From NCBI GenBank assembly GCA_965178125.1, contig OZ237738.1, positions 1,116,001 through 1,180,000 of the forward strand: DNA of 64,000 nucleotides, in the 5' to 3' direction. Shown here in pieces: positions 34,946 through 48,060 of this stretch. Each line of letters starts with the position of its first letter. The stretch's first letter is position 1. The notes under the pieces are model-generated. The model saw only the letters and a list, made by a program, of their open reading frames with translations, was not told where the DNA came from and ran no database searches. Both the position numbers and the translations under genes were made by a program. This DNA comes from Bilabrum cf. latius. Lineage: Eukaryota > Bigyra: Bicosoecida > Bigyra > Bicosoecida.

Positions 34946-37900
34946 ATGGGATGCGGCGCTTCCAATGCAGCTGTAGTGGTAAGACACGATTCAATCGTTA
35001 CCTCCAATTAGCTGCCGTGTACCCGAACACGTAATTTTTACTCTTCAGCGCCCCAATCGATGTTCCACACTACATCAGCGGGAATTCCCATTCACGCAGG
35101 ATGACTTGCACAGCAATGGTACTTCGGAGGTCTCGTAGATACAAATTGATTAGCGTTATCGATCCGATGGCGGTTCATAGCGAGGACATGGCATTTGTTC
35201 GCCTTCATAGCGCGGCCCGTTCACTCCGGCAACCCCGGCTGCCAGCATCTGGGTGCTTGCAACGTACCGAAACGAGTCCTCCAGAGTGTTTTTTGGCCCT
35301 GGTCGAAAAGAAGGTACTGTTGTGCAAACTTGGTTGTGCAAGCAGGCGGCGAGGGTGCTCAAGAGCTTGATTCGGGCTCAAAGAGACTCTGCGAACCTAG
35401 CCGTCCCATGGGACATGATCAAAAGGCTTCGTCGGTCTCTGCCGCGCGTCCTTCCTCTAGCTTCAAAGCACCTTGATGTTGAGTCACCCCCAAAGTTACA
35501 GCTGTACTTGGATCTCGATTAGTTGTCCACCGTTGCAGCTGGGGCAGCACTGGTGCGGGACTAGTCCAGCCAGCGCAAGTCAGAAAGAAAAAGAGGAAAA
35601 GAGATCCGCCGAAGTAGCCTGACGAGACCATCTACTGCGAATCTCCTGGAACTGGCTGAAGCATCCGTGCGTATCGGCTCAGACTCGGCGGAGACCAGGT
35701 ACACGGTTCTTGGCGATGTGTACGAACACCACGCAACACCCGTTATGGCAGGGCAAACGAAAAAGGTCACAAGCAGACATGCATCAAGACATCGCGAAGC
35801 ATCTCAGTCTTTGTTTAAGCCGTCAATCCGGAGTTGTCTCCGCAATAGCAGGGGTCGCAGCCCAGATTCCACTGCGCTGGTCCTGTCAGCAAGCGACGGG
35901 CCACTGGCAGAAGCAGCCCCGGCAAATAGCACCCCACCTATGGCTAAACGCAACAGATTTGCATCGTACCGATCACAGCGAGCTCGGAAGGACGACGGCG
36001 AGGATGCTGGGCAAGTTACTGCTGGGGCCGGTCGCCCGGTAGGTAGTCTGCTCCCGCGCGTGGAAGAGGCAACCGACGAGGAGTAGAGCTCGTCTGCTGT
36101 CGGCATACAAGTGGCAGAGACCCTTCCCGGCGTGCCGCGGCACGCAGGTCCTGGATCCATGGATTCCCTGGGGCAGCGCCACGACGGCCCTCCTCCGCAT
36201 GGCAGCAGGGCCAGGGCAAGGGCCAGCTCGTTGCAAACGGCACCTGCATCAGGGTCTGCATCAGCACCAATGGAATCAAGAGCTACCGGGCCAGAGTCAG
36301 GCAGCTCTGATCGAAGCCGGATGCACGTGCAGCTGGGCGGTCTCAGCGACGACCGGTCTGGCAGCGATGCGAGCAGGTCGATCGGCACTGTGGACGAGAC
36401 GAACGTGGCTCCTGGCACCGTGGCTGGTGCCGTTGAGATCATGCAGAGCGCAGCGTCGGGTTTGCGGGACTACACGCTAGAAGGTGACATCGATGAAGGC
36501 GACTTGATGCCGGCCAGCTTTGCAAATGCACCGCTGGGCGCATCCATGTCACAGTCAGCGAGCGGGGCGCCCGTTGGACCTGGCTTGGCATCTTCTCCGA
36601 CGGCTGCAACGATCGAGAGTGAGGCTGACAGCCACAGCAGAGGCTTTGATTCCGACATACCACAGGCGGCGATCAGACTAGCTGCGGGAGTCCCAAGAGC
36701 AAAGGGTGCTGCGGGCGTCTTGCAGGGCACGAGCAGCAACAGCAACGGCAGCAGCAGCGGCAGTCGCACGAAAGGCACCTCGTCTTCCTCCTCGTCCGGC
36801 AAATCTTTGTCAAGTGCACAAATTGATCCAGCCCCGCAGAAGTGGAAGGAGTAGAAAAAACGGGAGCGCGACAGCCGGAGGAGCCAGCGTGCGATGAAGC
36901 GAAACATCACGATCCGGGGAGATGGACCAAAACCTTTACACCCAGACCCACGGAACTCAGACCTGGCGGGCAGTGATATTGCGAAATCAAGCAGCAAGAC
37001 TAGCGGACAGACCTCAAGCAGCAGCAGCGGCAACAGGCAGCCACCGCAAAGACGGAGCGAGCAGCCAAGAGCACCGCGACGGCAGCGCGTCGATAATAGC
37101 CTCAGGATTCCGAAGTCGTTCAGCGCGAGCAGCTTCGAGGGGAGCAGCGTGATCGATGGCGGGGGCAGCTCAGTGCAGGGCAATGACTCGGCGATCGAAT
37201 TTGCGGGGGCGGGCGAGAGCAGTTCGTTCGCAGAGTCGAGCTTGGGGTGGAAAACATCCGGCAGAGGTGGCAAGAGCCAGAGCTGGGGCAAAGGCAGCAC
37301 GTCCAGCTCTGCCGTGCACGGCATTGTGCTTGCCTAGAGCGGCACCAGCAACAGCAACAGCAACAGCAACACCGTGCCTGGTCCAGGAGGCCAGCGAGCA
37401 CCGCATGGCAAGAGGTACAATGCCAGAGCCGCTCTCGAGAAGCTTCACCCAGCTGAAGTGTTTCTCCCCAGCGGGGATGCCCTCCCTGTCCCTGCGGTAG
37501 ACATTGAAGAAGAGGTTGGATTCATGTACAGCGGAGACGTGGTTGGCATTTCGGACAGCGGCGCAGCGGGCGATGGCCAGAGCCGGCCAGATAGCTCTGC
37601 AACGTCAGCGCGCATACCGGGGATCCGCCAGAAGCGCAAGGTCGTCCTCTCGCCTCTTTTTGTGATCCGCATGCCTGGCGTGATCTGGCCCCAGCTCATG
37701 CGACGGAGCGCCTTCTTGAAAAGGATGAAGAGATTCCTGGGCCTCGCCACCATGGCCATGGTGCGGCTGGAGAAGAGGCATGCGGAGCCGTCCTAGGCCG
37801 AGAGGGCGAGCGGTGATATGCAGACAAGCACCGTATAGAACGCATCGGGCAGCAGGTTTCAAACGGATGCCAGCGTGCAACCGGACGTGAGTCGTTCCGG

Positions 37901-38489
37901 CAGCCAGCACGACGCGCATGGTGCTGCAGCAGGCACCTCGAATGCGAAAGCGTCAAGAGGAAATGTGATTGCGAGCGGTGCGCTTTCAGCAGGCCATGCC
38001 CATAACAACAGCACCAAAACGGTTGAGCTGGCCGTAGCAAGTGCCTCTCATGACTCGTCCGGGTCGGTTAAGGCACACTTGCACTCGCCAGGAGAGCATC
38101 GATCCCCCATTGGAGACAGGCATGGAACTCGAGGCGCTGCCGTTGGTGGTGGGCAGCTGGCAACTGAAAATGGTGAGGCCGCGTTTGCCAGTAGCATGGA
38201 GGACGAGGTGGACGAACTCGCCAAGATCGATAAGGTGAGCAGTTCGTCGTCAACCGGGCACAGCAGTGCCCCAAAGGGAGACTCAACCAAGGCCGGCGGA
38301 CGCAACCTGCCTCGGCCTGGCCGAGCATGGTCGGCTACACCACGCACCACTTCAAAGCAGGCCGCAGCACCACAAGCTCGGACGGGATCTGTAGCTAGTT
38401 CTAGGCTCGGAAGCTCGGTGGGAAGCAGCAGTAGGCACAGGAGTGACATGAGCGTGGGATCAGGCGCCAGCACTGCCGCGCCCAATTGA
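34946..38489 (+). CDS. Unrecognised protein, member 3 of the local family, myristoylation-type N-terminus; eleven UAGs
   Basis: Exon 1 is 34946-34978 (MGCGASNAAVV, donor GTAAGA). Exon 2 is 35049-38489, after a 70-bp intron ending tttttactcttcag, and stops at TGA. Total 1,157 residues. TAGs are at 35136, 35151, 35178, 35208, 35520, 35562, 36084, 36852, 37335, 37794 and 37836. The MGCGAS start matches MGCGVS of the 26464-29715 paralog, supporting dual lipidation. The family N-terminal motif is WVLATYRNESSRVFFGPG, then VVQTWLCKQAARV. The C-terminal motif is VVLSPLFVIRMPG, then LKRMKRFLGLATMAMVRLE. Homology upstream of 35253 is visible only when UAGs at 35136-35208 are read through. The centre is Ser/Gly-rich. 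After the C-terminal motif an extra 230-residue Ser-rich tail follows. Function unknown. Confidence 0.7.
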
Positions 38490-38604
38490 TCCTGAGTTAA
38501 ACGTCTGACGATCCCTTGATTGTGTGAAGCACAAGAGTGCTGTTTTAGGTTATTGAAGCGAGCGTGGTTGCACATAATCCGAGGGATGGGAGCTGGTAGG
38601 TTCA

Positions 38605-41600
38605 TCAAGCTGGCAGCTTCCACTCGCTGCCCTCCGTGAAGATCTCCACGGGTCGCAAGTCATCGCTGTCTTCGTCTCCCGACGCACCAACACCTTTTTC
38701 CTCGCTCCCAGCAGCACCATCTGATGACCCCTTGGCACTCGCGCCAGAACCTCCGACCCCGGTGGGACACGCAGCTGCTAGTAGAGCCGCCACCTCTGAC
38801 TCAGTAAAGAGCGCTCGAAGACGCTGCGCCCCGCCACTGGGACTCCTCACTGCATTCGCAAGCGCCATTGCCGCCTCCCGTGCAGTGTAGTGCTGGCTCT
38901 CAACCGCTGCAGTAGTGCCTGCCCTGCCAGCCAGCCACTCGACCACGTGCGTGTGTCCCTGTCTTGCGCGGTCAAGCAACCCCTCCAGCACCTTCAGTCT
39001 CCTGTATCCCTCACTCCTCTGCGCGAGCGATGCTGACGCGTCGTCCAGGCCCTGAGCTGCGCTGCCACCGCCACGAGAGCCCGCCGTCGCTGCCATCGCC
39101 TTCCGTGCCGCATCTTCGCCTGCCCGGCACAGCCGGCCGAGTAGGCTGCATGTGAACCCAGACAAGGGGGGCTTCCCGCCGGCGTGCCGGGCACCTGATC
39201 GCAGCATGCTAGCTGTAGCACCGGTGGATTCTGATGACAGGTTGGTGCCGAGCGCCATGGCAGACCTAGATGCTGCCAGCACCACGGCACTGGCGATGGC
39301 TCCGCAGAGCACGTCGCAGAAGTGCATGACAGCGTTTCGACCCACTCTCGCGTTCAGGTATTTTAGTGCAGTGGATGCGTGCTCCTGCAGCAGCTGCATG
39401 CCTGCAACAAGACTCTGCTCGGCCGATGCAGGCGATGGCGGCAAGGAGGCAGTTATTGACTCGCTGCTGCTGCTGCTCCCTTGCTCAACCTGCTTTAGCG
39501 CGTGCCGCCACGGCGCAAAGAAGCCCCGGAAATCGGGCGTGAGCGGTGCAGCTGACCCATCCAAAGCGCCCAGAGAGGCCCATGCGCGGTCGGCGCCCGG
39601 GTCTGGAGACTGACTGCATGCTGCGCCGGCTACAGCTGATAGCAGCGCGCCCCGAGTCCAGCGAAGCCACTGCACCGCTGCCCTTTCTGCAACGTCTCTC
39701 GAATGCAGGGCGGTCGGGATGCCAGTTGCGATGGCTCGCAGCGGGGTAGGGATGGACCGTCCCACGGCCGCCCCAGCAGCCAGCGAAGCATGCTGAGCAA
39801 ACATGAGGCCGTTGAACACCGAGAGCAAGTTGCAAGCAACTGCCCTGCTAGGGTGCATTGCATGATTGTCATCCTCCTAGACAGCTCCAACAGACGCTGC
39901 AGCACCTGCTTGCTTTTTCTCCGACTTCACATGCTTGCCGGCGCACCTAGCAGCCTGCATAGGCAGCGCGTTCAGAAGCACCTCCATGCAGTCGTCAGCC
40001 ACGTGGAGCAGCAGACCGGCACTGCGCTGGTTGGCATCCTCCTCACCCATGCCCCAGCCGCTCTTGCAGGTTGACGCCGCGGCCTGCACGCACGCACGCA
40101 CGGCAGCGGCGACCGCAGCTGCTGCGATTGGGACGGGTCTCCGTGGGTGCGACCAAAGCCCGGTGTCGCTGTCGTCAAGCGTGAGGCCGCTAGTCTCGTA
40201 CGTATCGTTCTTAGCAAAGCCACCCGTACCTGTGCCGGATGCTGAGCCATCGCCAGAGCTAGATTTGGCATCCTCTTCCCCAGCCTGTGCTCCCTTCTCT
40301 CCATCTTCAAGCACCTCTCGACTGGCAGATCCACCAGTAGATGCCACGGCAGTGCCCATCATAAGCGCCCTCCATTCGTCATCCACGGCGAGACCCTCAC
40401 CGTCAGCTGAAGGGCGCATGGAGGCAGCCAGTGCGTCCAGTTGGCCTGCGCCGTCGCTCGATCCATGTCCGCCCACAGTTCCAAACGCGAGACCACCAGC
40501 TGGAATCGGTGCTTCTGGCGCGATTCCACCGGCTACCACTTCGATTGGCATGCCCTTCTCATTGTCCACAGACCGGTTAAGGCACAGCGCAATAGCAGAG
40601 AGGACTCTTCGCCTTGAGGCCACAGCTGCCGCGAGTTGCGGTGCCGCGACTCGCTGGGCAAGCATGCTATGGGCTGGAACCTCCGCGATTGCAGCCGAAG
40701 TGGATCCTGAAGGGGTGTATGGAATCACTAGCAGCTCTCGCCCTGATAGCGTTTCCTCCGCTTCTTCGCACGCAGAAATAACGCCCTGTACTTCTCGAGT
40801 TGGTGATGGGGGGGTGGAGCGGACCGCCGCCTGGTGCCCCGTCGCAGCAGCAGCGAGTGCCAAAGCGTACGACCGCAGAGACTGCAGCACGGCGTCAGGC
40901 ATGCTGAGCTCCATGGCAAGCTGGAGGCAGGTGGCTAGACCAATGCCATTTCGTAGGGCTGAACCGCAAGCTTTGCAAGCCAGAGGCACGCTGCCATTGG
41001 CTGCATCGGGGCTCGGTGCAGAGGCTAGCACAGCATCGATCCGCGGTTTTGGCCAGGCCTTCAGCCTCAGCGGCTGCGACCCATCTCCGATATCTCCGGT
41101 ACCGTTCTCAACCTCTGGAAGAGCAGTCTTTCCCGCTACTTCCAGCGAGACTGCTAGGTCCTCGGAACTCCGGCCCTTGGCGACCTTGCCTTCGACTTCG
41201 GCCACCGCTGCGTCCACGGCTTCGACTGACCCCAGGCGAATGGAGGAAGCATCCTCCCCTGGTTCTTCGCCGTACTTGGTCCATTCCACGAGGGTATTTT
41301 CTGCCGCGGCGGCCTCCCACCACTCGTCACTCTCGGACTGCTCCGCCTCCCACAGCTTCAACAGGCCAGGGCAGCTCGACGCCCAGGATCGCAGGACGCC
41401 GTCCGCCTCGTGGCCGTCCCTCCACAGGCAGGCAGCCACGAGCTGCGTCACCTTGCTGGATACCACCCCGCGCAGCGCCCTACCCTGTTCCCGAACAGCC
41501 TCTAGCTCGCCCATGTCGCTGGCAGATGACTCTGGAGAAACCGAAGCGGCAGCCTTGCCGCCAGTGATGTCGAACGAGATGGGCCCGGTGCCGCCCTCGT

Positions 41601-43888
41601 CTGCCCCATCAGGGCCCGCTCCATCTCCAGAGCCAGCGCCCGAGGACGGACCACCGACACGCCCGCCATGCTCCGCCGCGTCTTCTTCCGCCTGCCTCCA
41701 CCGGCGCAGCACAGGCTCCGGCACCGTACCCACCGCAGCGGCAGCGACCGCAGCCACATCTCCAAGCGAGGCAAAAGCGGCAGCTCGAGCTGCCTGCGCC
41801 TCTTCACTTGTCACGATGGCGGAATCCACCGTCTGCTAAGGCACGCCTCCCATTTGCAGCGGTGGTATGGACGTTGATACGGCAGCCACCACGGCCTTCT
41901 GGGCGTCTGTGAACCTAGCCAGAGCTGCGCTGGGCGCGCCGGCCTCCTCCCTGTCCATCGTTTCAGCGGGCGAACCGCTTGATCCCGCGCCCTTTGAAAG
42001 TGCCAACGCGCTGCTGCTGCCCATCGCATCTTCGCCACTGAACGCCTCCCTGCTGCTCCTCGCGCTCCTCCCGCGCGCTTCAAGCAGATCCAACGCAGGT
42101 GCCATGACTCGCCTGCGGACGAGCCCGGACCACGCCTTCAGCGTCCTTGCCGCTACGTGGGGTGCTACGGCAGCCAGGGCCACGACGGCTTCGGCGGGAC
42201 ACACGGGGTCTGCGTGTTCCACATCGCTGGGGGTGATTGTGGCAAGCAGTTCGTTCGAGTCACCTCCGCCGCGGGTTCGCAGCACGCGAATGGATTCCAC
42301 CGTGCTGCTGCCTGCCTGGCAGCCGCCTCGCTCCACTATCAACGCTCCCTGTGCCCTGGATGCGGCAATCCCTGCGGGGATGTCATCGAAAGACTCAGCG
42401 ACGCCATCATGCAGTGCAGCCTTCCGGCCGCGCTTTCCCGCTGCACCCCCGGCCGCCTGCACTGCCGCTGCGGCCGCCGCGGCCGCGACGGCGCTTTCCT
42501 TTCGCAGCCACCGAAGCTTCACCCCGGTCCCACTATGCGCTGCCAGCGCATCCACAGCCTCATCTCCCACGTCGACCCGCACTGCGGCTGCGAACGCGAG
42601 AAACGCAGCCGTGGCGACCCTGCTCTTGGCTTCCAAAGCCTCGCTGTAGAGGGCATCTGCTGCCATGTACGACCTTATTGCGAGAGCTGCCGTTCGCCTT
42701 AGCGTGCGCTGCTCCTGGGTTGCGTCCTGGAATGATGGGGGTCTCTCGCCGCCTGCCCGTCCCAGCTCCCTGTGGTCGTGCTCGTCCTCGCCTGACTCTT
42801 TGCTCTCAGACGCACCGGCTCCGCTGCTGGCCTGGCCACCCTTCCCTTCCTACTCTCGTCCCGCCGAAGCGCCGATACGGCCGTCAATTCCAACGCCCTG
42901 CCCCTGCTCCTGCTACCCACCACCGCCCTCGCCCTCGCCCTCCCCGTCGTCTCCAGAGTCGTACCCCGCTCCGTCCAGCAGCCCAAAGGTGTCCCCTCCC
43001 TCCGCGTGCCAGGGAACAGCGGAGGCGCCTCGGGGGTTACCTGTACCACCGGATTCATCATCGTGCCCATTCGTCTGCTGCTGTGCCGCGTCGGCATCCG
43101 CTGCAGCTCGCAAGGAGGCTAGGCCCTCAGCGGCGAGCACTGCCTTCTCGTCCCGAGCAATCCACTCGAGCCAGCCGGGCGGGTGGGCCACATCGGGGTT
43201 GTACAGGCCGGCCGCATCGCTCGCCTGCTTCATATCTTCCTATGTCTGGTCGCGGATCTCACGAGCACCGTGCAGTGCAATGCATGCAGCGGCGGCGGCC
43301 TCGCACATGCGACCGTTCTGCAACGAGTCCTCCACCATGTGCAGCCTGGCTGTGACCGCTGCCAGCTTCTGCGCCTGCTCGGCAACCTCAGATGCTATTT
43401 CTAAACGAGCAAGCCCCTCAGAGGTGCCAGCACTGCTGGGAGCCGCGGAGCGAGCAGAGCGCCGGGTGCGCTTCCCCGCCTACCCGCCACCGCTAGCCTT
43501 GGCCATCATGGCAGCCTCCCTCAATTGAGCGGCTGCACCGTTCGCGCGTCGCAACATTACATTCGGAGATGGAGCAAGAACCGTATCTACTGGTTCTAGG
43601 CTAGGGTCGGCTTTGGTTGCCGGGTCTTGCGTTGGTAAGGGCGGCTTGAACGCAAGAGCAGAGCTCGTTGACGAATCCTGCGGCAGAAAACCACCGACCG
43701 TACGGCACAACAGAATATAGGATGCCGCATATAGATAATTGTAAAGTACAGAGTAAATGCCTTCAAGACCTCACGCGGGTGCCGCTTGCAATGTCTTCAG
43801 CCTCGTTTGCGAGCTGCTCCAAAGTCTCGAAATCCCCAGCAGCAGCCGCTGCCGCTGCTCGCTTTGCTAGAGACAAATGTTCTGACAT
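38605..43888 (-). CDS. Large helical protein of unknown family; six UAGs
   Basis: Exon 1 is 43888-43775 (MSEHLSLAKRAAAAAAAG..., donor GTGAGG). Exon 2 is 43677-38605 (acceptor CCGCAG), phase 0, stopping at TGA. Total 1,728 residues. TAGs lie at 43480, 43240, 42913, 42850, 41836 and 39877 (low coordinates). The first 150 residues are heptad-like (EVAEQAQKLAAVTARLHMVEDSLQNGRMCEAAAAACIAL is the pattern, in two adjacent helices) and resemble N-termini of vesicle-tether subunits such as ZW10 or exocyst proteins. The remainder is helical, acidic and Ala-rich, with an HTHVVEWLAGRAG segment late on. The next gene upstream is VPS16, itself a tether-complex subunit. I cannot name a family. Tether membership is speculation. 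Confidence 0.6.
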
Positions 43889-44035
43889 TAACACACAAAG
43901 TGCAGGCGAGTATAACTCTCGAAGGCCGAGTGTTTAGCTGAACACAGCAAACCGTCCGGAAACGCTTTGAAACGAGCACATAATTCAAATTAAATCACAC
44001 TGCAACTGGGGGCATCTGCTCAGCCATCGACGACC

Positions 44036-47000
44036 TCATTGGCCAGTGAGAGCAGCGTGTACTTGAGCCGCCAGCTCTCTCTACGAAGGGTGGCCTCTCA
44101 GGAGGTTCGAAGCGATTCGAAGGGCCTCAAACGTCGCCTTCGGGTCGCCCCCGCCGTCCGCCATGTGCGCGTCCAAGGCGGCCTGGGCTCCAGCCGGGAC
44201 ATACTTGACGCCGCAATCGAGCAGCACGAGGGCCCGGTACGGGCTGTTGCTGCTAAGCCTGTCTGCAATCTTGACTGCGGCTTCTGAGCCGTCCCTCTGG
44301 CAGGCAAGGCACTGCCTCGCTGGCTCGTCCCATCGGATGCCCGGAGGCGCGTACCGAACGGCGTTGCACAACGCAAAGATCTCGCCGGGCCCGTCCACCT
44401 CCGGCATGGCCTTTGCGGCTGCCTCCATGGTAGCACGCCACCACCTGCTAGAGTACTTGTCTACCCCGAGTGCCTCGCGGATTTCATCCGCCATCCGGGC
44501 AGCAGGCCCAGCCAGATCGGAGCCCCTCGCTTTCCCGTTCAGCGAGATGCAAAGCAGGCTCACAATCGTTTCCTACCCGCTCTGGCCGCGCAAAGACCCG
44601 CGCGATAGCTTCAGGCCCTCCTCCGCCTGCTGCTGCATCCGCAGGAGGTCTGAAGCTGATTTCGCCTGCTGCGCCATCACCTGCAGGAAGACCTTGTCCG
44701 ACGCGGACACTGGGATCTTGGCGGCATTGGAGCCGCCCGTCTCCCCCCTCGCCCCGACGGCACCACCAGCCTCTGCGATCCTCCCGTCCGCAGCCGCTGC
44801 AAGCGTCCCCCGTGCCCCACTGAGCAGCATGGCGCGACCCGTGCGCGCGCTGCACGCCTGTGCGCTCTGCAGCTGCACCTCGGCCAGATCCAGAGGCTTG
44901 CGCAGGAACGCCAGCAGCCTTCGCAGCAGCGTGGAATCCCGTCTCCTCAGCGCGCTCGCAAGCACCGGGATGGCGCTGCGATGCGACGCCACCAGCGCAA
45001 AGAAAGCCGCCTCCAGTGCGCGGTCCTCGATCTCCTGGGAGGTGAGCCCTCCACGGCTCGGGTCGTCGCCTGCGTGCGCCGCCCGGAACGCCTCGTATGC
45101 CTGCCTGCCCTCCGCTTCAGCCGCCGCAAGGACCCGCTTGTCCACGATGAGCTCCCGCAGGGCGAGCAGGGCGGTGACGAGGAGGTCGGATCTGCTGCCT
45201 GGGTTGGTCTCCCCGGCCTCTATGGCTGCCTCGAGCGCACGCTTCCCGAGGCCCATCCGCAGCAGCAGGGGCACCCTCCTCTCTGCCTGCGGCTCGCGCG
45301 CGAGCAGACGTCCCGCCAATTCGGTGTTGCCTTCGTGGTACGCGAGCGCAGCAAGATCGCCCACGTTCACCCTCTGTGAGGCCACCCTGGCTGCCCTAGC
45401 CAAAGCGGCTTCGTTCCCAAGCAGTTCCTGCCAGGACTGGATCGGTCCGAGAGCGTCCGGCTGCACGGCTTTGGCCAGGCTGAAGAGGATGGACGCCTCG
45501 ATGCTCGCCGGGGATGCACTGCTCCCGCCCCTCCCACCGCTCGCGCCGCCACCCCCATCCGTCCGTCTGTTAGCTACCAGAGCCGCGGCCCATTCAGCGA
45601 TGACTCTCCCTCGGGTATCTCCGCCAGCTGCCTGCCTCTGACCCCCGTCGAGCTGTCTGAACTGGTCTGCCACCTGAAGGGCCTTGCGGAAGGACCCGCG
45701 CCCGGACAGCCGATCCACGACCGCGTCAGGGCCCAATGCCTGCCACTGGGATGACGTCAGAGGAAACACGCAGCGGTGGTCCGCCTCGGCGCCGTGGTTG
45801 CCTGCAACTGAGTCCACCACGCCCCGAAGAGCAAACAACACCCGCATTCGCCGCGCAGCCGCCGCGAGCGCCGCAGAGAGCGCCATCTGCGGCAGCTCCA
45901 CGGCCCCAGTCACGGGCCCGCCCTCGCCGTCCATGCCGTCCTCGGACAGGGCCCGGTCCTCCGAGCCCTCCTGCCCGTCGGCACCGCCATCACCAGCGCC
46001 AGACGCGGGCTCGCCGCCAGGACCACCTCCACGTTGTCCGGCGTTCAGACCGACGATCCCGGTGTCTTCCGCAGTGGGCCTCGCCACCGAGATGCCCCAG
46101 GCAGCCGAACCGAGGAGCTTCCGGCACAGGCCAGGCGTGCCCGCGTCCTGCGCGGCTTCGATCAGCTGAAACACCGCTGTGCGCAGCTGCCCCTGCTGCC
46201 TCAGGCTTCTCACCTGCTTCTCCGCCTCGGCCTTGCCCTTCTCGGCATCCTGGCTCGCTGCCAGCAGCAAGGCGCACGGCTGCAGGCTGCCTGCCAGTAG
46301 CGTCTGCGACAGGGTTAGCGGCACGGGCTCGAGCCGGAAGGTCTGTCTCTGACCCACGATCCTGACAGAGTCCACGTCAGTTCCCAGGGCACACGCCATG
46401 AGTCCGCCTCCCGGGAGGGGCACCCTCAGGCAGGCCCCTGTGTTCCCCACCAGCAGGGCTCCCGCCTGGTCCGAGTCGGATGCGATCACGCTCAGGTCCG
46501 GCGGGGGCGGCCAAGACACGACCACTGCGTCTTCCGTGCACCACGCGAGGTGGTCGGGCGAGATGGGGCACTGCAGCTCGCAGTCCAGGTAGCACTGCTC
46601 GAGGCTTGCGCCGCAGATTCGCAGGTGGCCTCCGCCGGTTACAATCGCCACGTACTGCGCAGATGGCGAAGGGCAAATCATGATGGCGGGGCTGACGGGA
46701 TCCAAAGCTGCCCCCGCCGCATTCAGGTCAGTTCCGACGCCGTTGGAATCGATGGCTGCAAGAAGTGGCTTGCGACCGGATGCGCCCAGTACCACCACAG
46801 GGAACACGGCGCCCGCGCCATCCTCATCGTCCTCGCCAGCTTTCGACTCCACGCCGGCTGCCCTGCCACCCTTGCGACCTCGCCTGGCCGACTTGCCGCT
46901 GGCCCCGGCCCCCGACGCGGCTCCCGCCTCGCCGTCGTCCCCGTCGTCGCCTTGTTCCCTGGCCCTGGTGGCCGCTGCCCGCATCCATGACTTGGCAGCC

Positions 47001-48060
47001 TCCGGCAGGATGGGCTGCAGGATGGCCATGCACATGGGCTCCACGCCCTGAGGCAGCCCCGTGGACTTTGCCTGCCGGAATGCAAGCTCGTCCGCGAACA
47101 CGTCTGGGATGCACCAGACGGAAAAGTCGTCCACGATAGCCGTCTCCACTCCCGGGTCTATGGCAGGGTCATCCCCTGGCCTGCGGGGGCGGGGCCGCTG
47201 CACCTGCTTCTGCGACTGCACCACGACTGCAACGGAGAGGCTGCCCACGGCTGCCTTGAACACAACGGGCTCTGTGCCGCCCCCGAAGCCGCCCGCTGAG
47301 GAGCCGCCCCTCTTTTGTTCCCTGACAGCAGGCAGACGGACGCAGGCGACCTCCCTACCGCCTAGCGGCGCGTGGCTGCGGAGAAGAGACAAAGAGGGGT
47401 GTACGCTGTTCAGTGGGCAGCAGCGAGATGGGGGCATAGGGACGTGCGCGGCGCGGTTGGTTCAAGCCCATGGCTAGAATGCATTACTGAGCAATCGAGA
47501 CGGTCCCGGCTCATTCGCTAGCAGACTCACATGGTGACGATACCTTGCTGCCACACGCAAATCAGGCGCTCTGATCCGTCCCAACCCATATCGACCAGTG
47601 CGCCGCGCTCTTCAATGCTAACGGACCCATAGGCATTTCCGGGTCGATCGCAAGCTCCAATTTTAACGCCATCAGGGTCGTAGATCCTCGGTACAAGCTC
47701 AGAATCGGCTCGCACACGTCCTAGGCGCAGCCCAGCTCCGGCACCTCCGGATGACGGACGGGGAGCAACTGCAATAGGCCCAGAGAAAGGCGCAATACGA
47801 ACAATACAATCTTCAAATGAGCCCGGCCCACGCTGACCTCCATCCCTCCAGCTCATGTTGCACAACCGAGGCATGCGAAACATGCTTGCCTCGGATCCGT
47901 CATCATCATCGTCAAAATCATCGAGCCGCACCCAGCCATATGAAGATTCGTCTTCATGGCCTCCAACTGGATCTTCCCCAAATGTTGCAACGAGCGTGTT
48001 GCCGTACTCCTCTGCGGCATCTCGCTCATCACCTAGGTCTCCTCCAGCAAGAGCTGCCAT
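44036..48060 (-). CDS. VPS16: VPS16 (HOPS/CORVET core subunit)
   Basis: Exon 1 is 48060-47531 (donor GTGAGT) and exon 2 is 47375-44036 (acceptor CCGCAG). AT|C restores the frame. The protein has 1,289 residues and stops at TGA. It is longer than the family's usual 800-850 because of Gly/Asp-rich inserts. The N-terminal beta-propeller shows FSGPIAVAPRP, GWDGSERLICVWQQG and LAWCTEDAVVVSW. The C-terminal alpha-solenoid shows EGNTELAGRLLAREPQAERR and PLLLRMGLGKRALEAAIEAG, matching the TELAIKLLEYEP/VPLLLKM region. TAGs lie at 44573-44575 (residue 1119) and 44081-44083 (residue 1283). The first falls in the short segment just before ETIVSLL, equivalent to the conserved (S/H)DT(V/I) region. About 170 conserved C-terminal residues follow it, including SSRWWRATMEA. 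It should act in late-endosome and vacuole tethering. Confidence 0.93.

Noticed and set aside
39935-41839. 634-codon plus-strand ORF
   Set aside because: Antisense to the 1,728-residue minus gene. It is Ser/Pro/Ala/Arg-rich as expected for a shadow of GC-rich coding DNA, and lacks splice or homology support.
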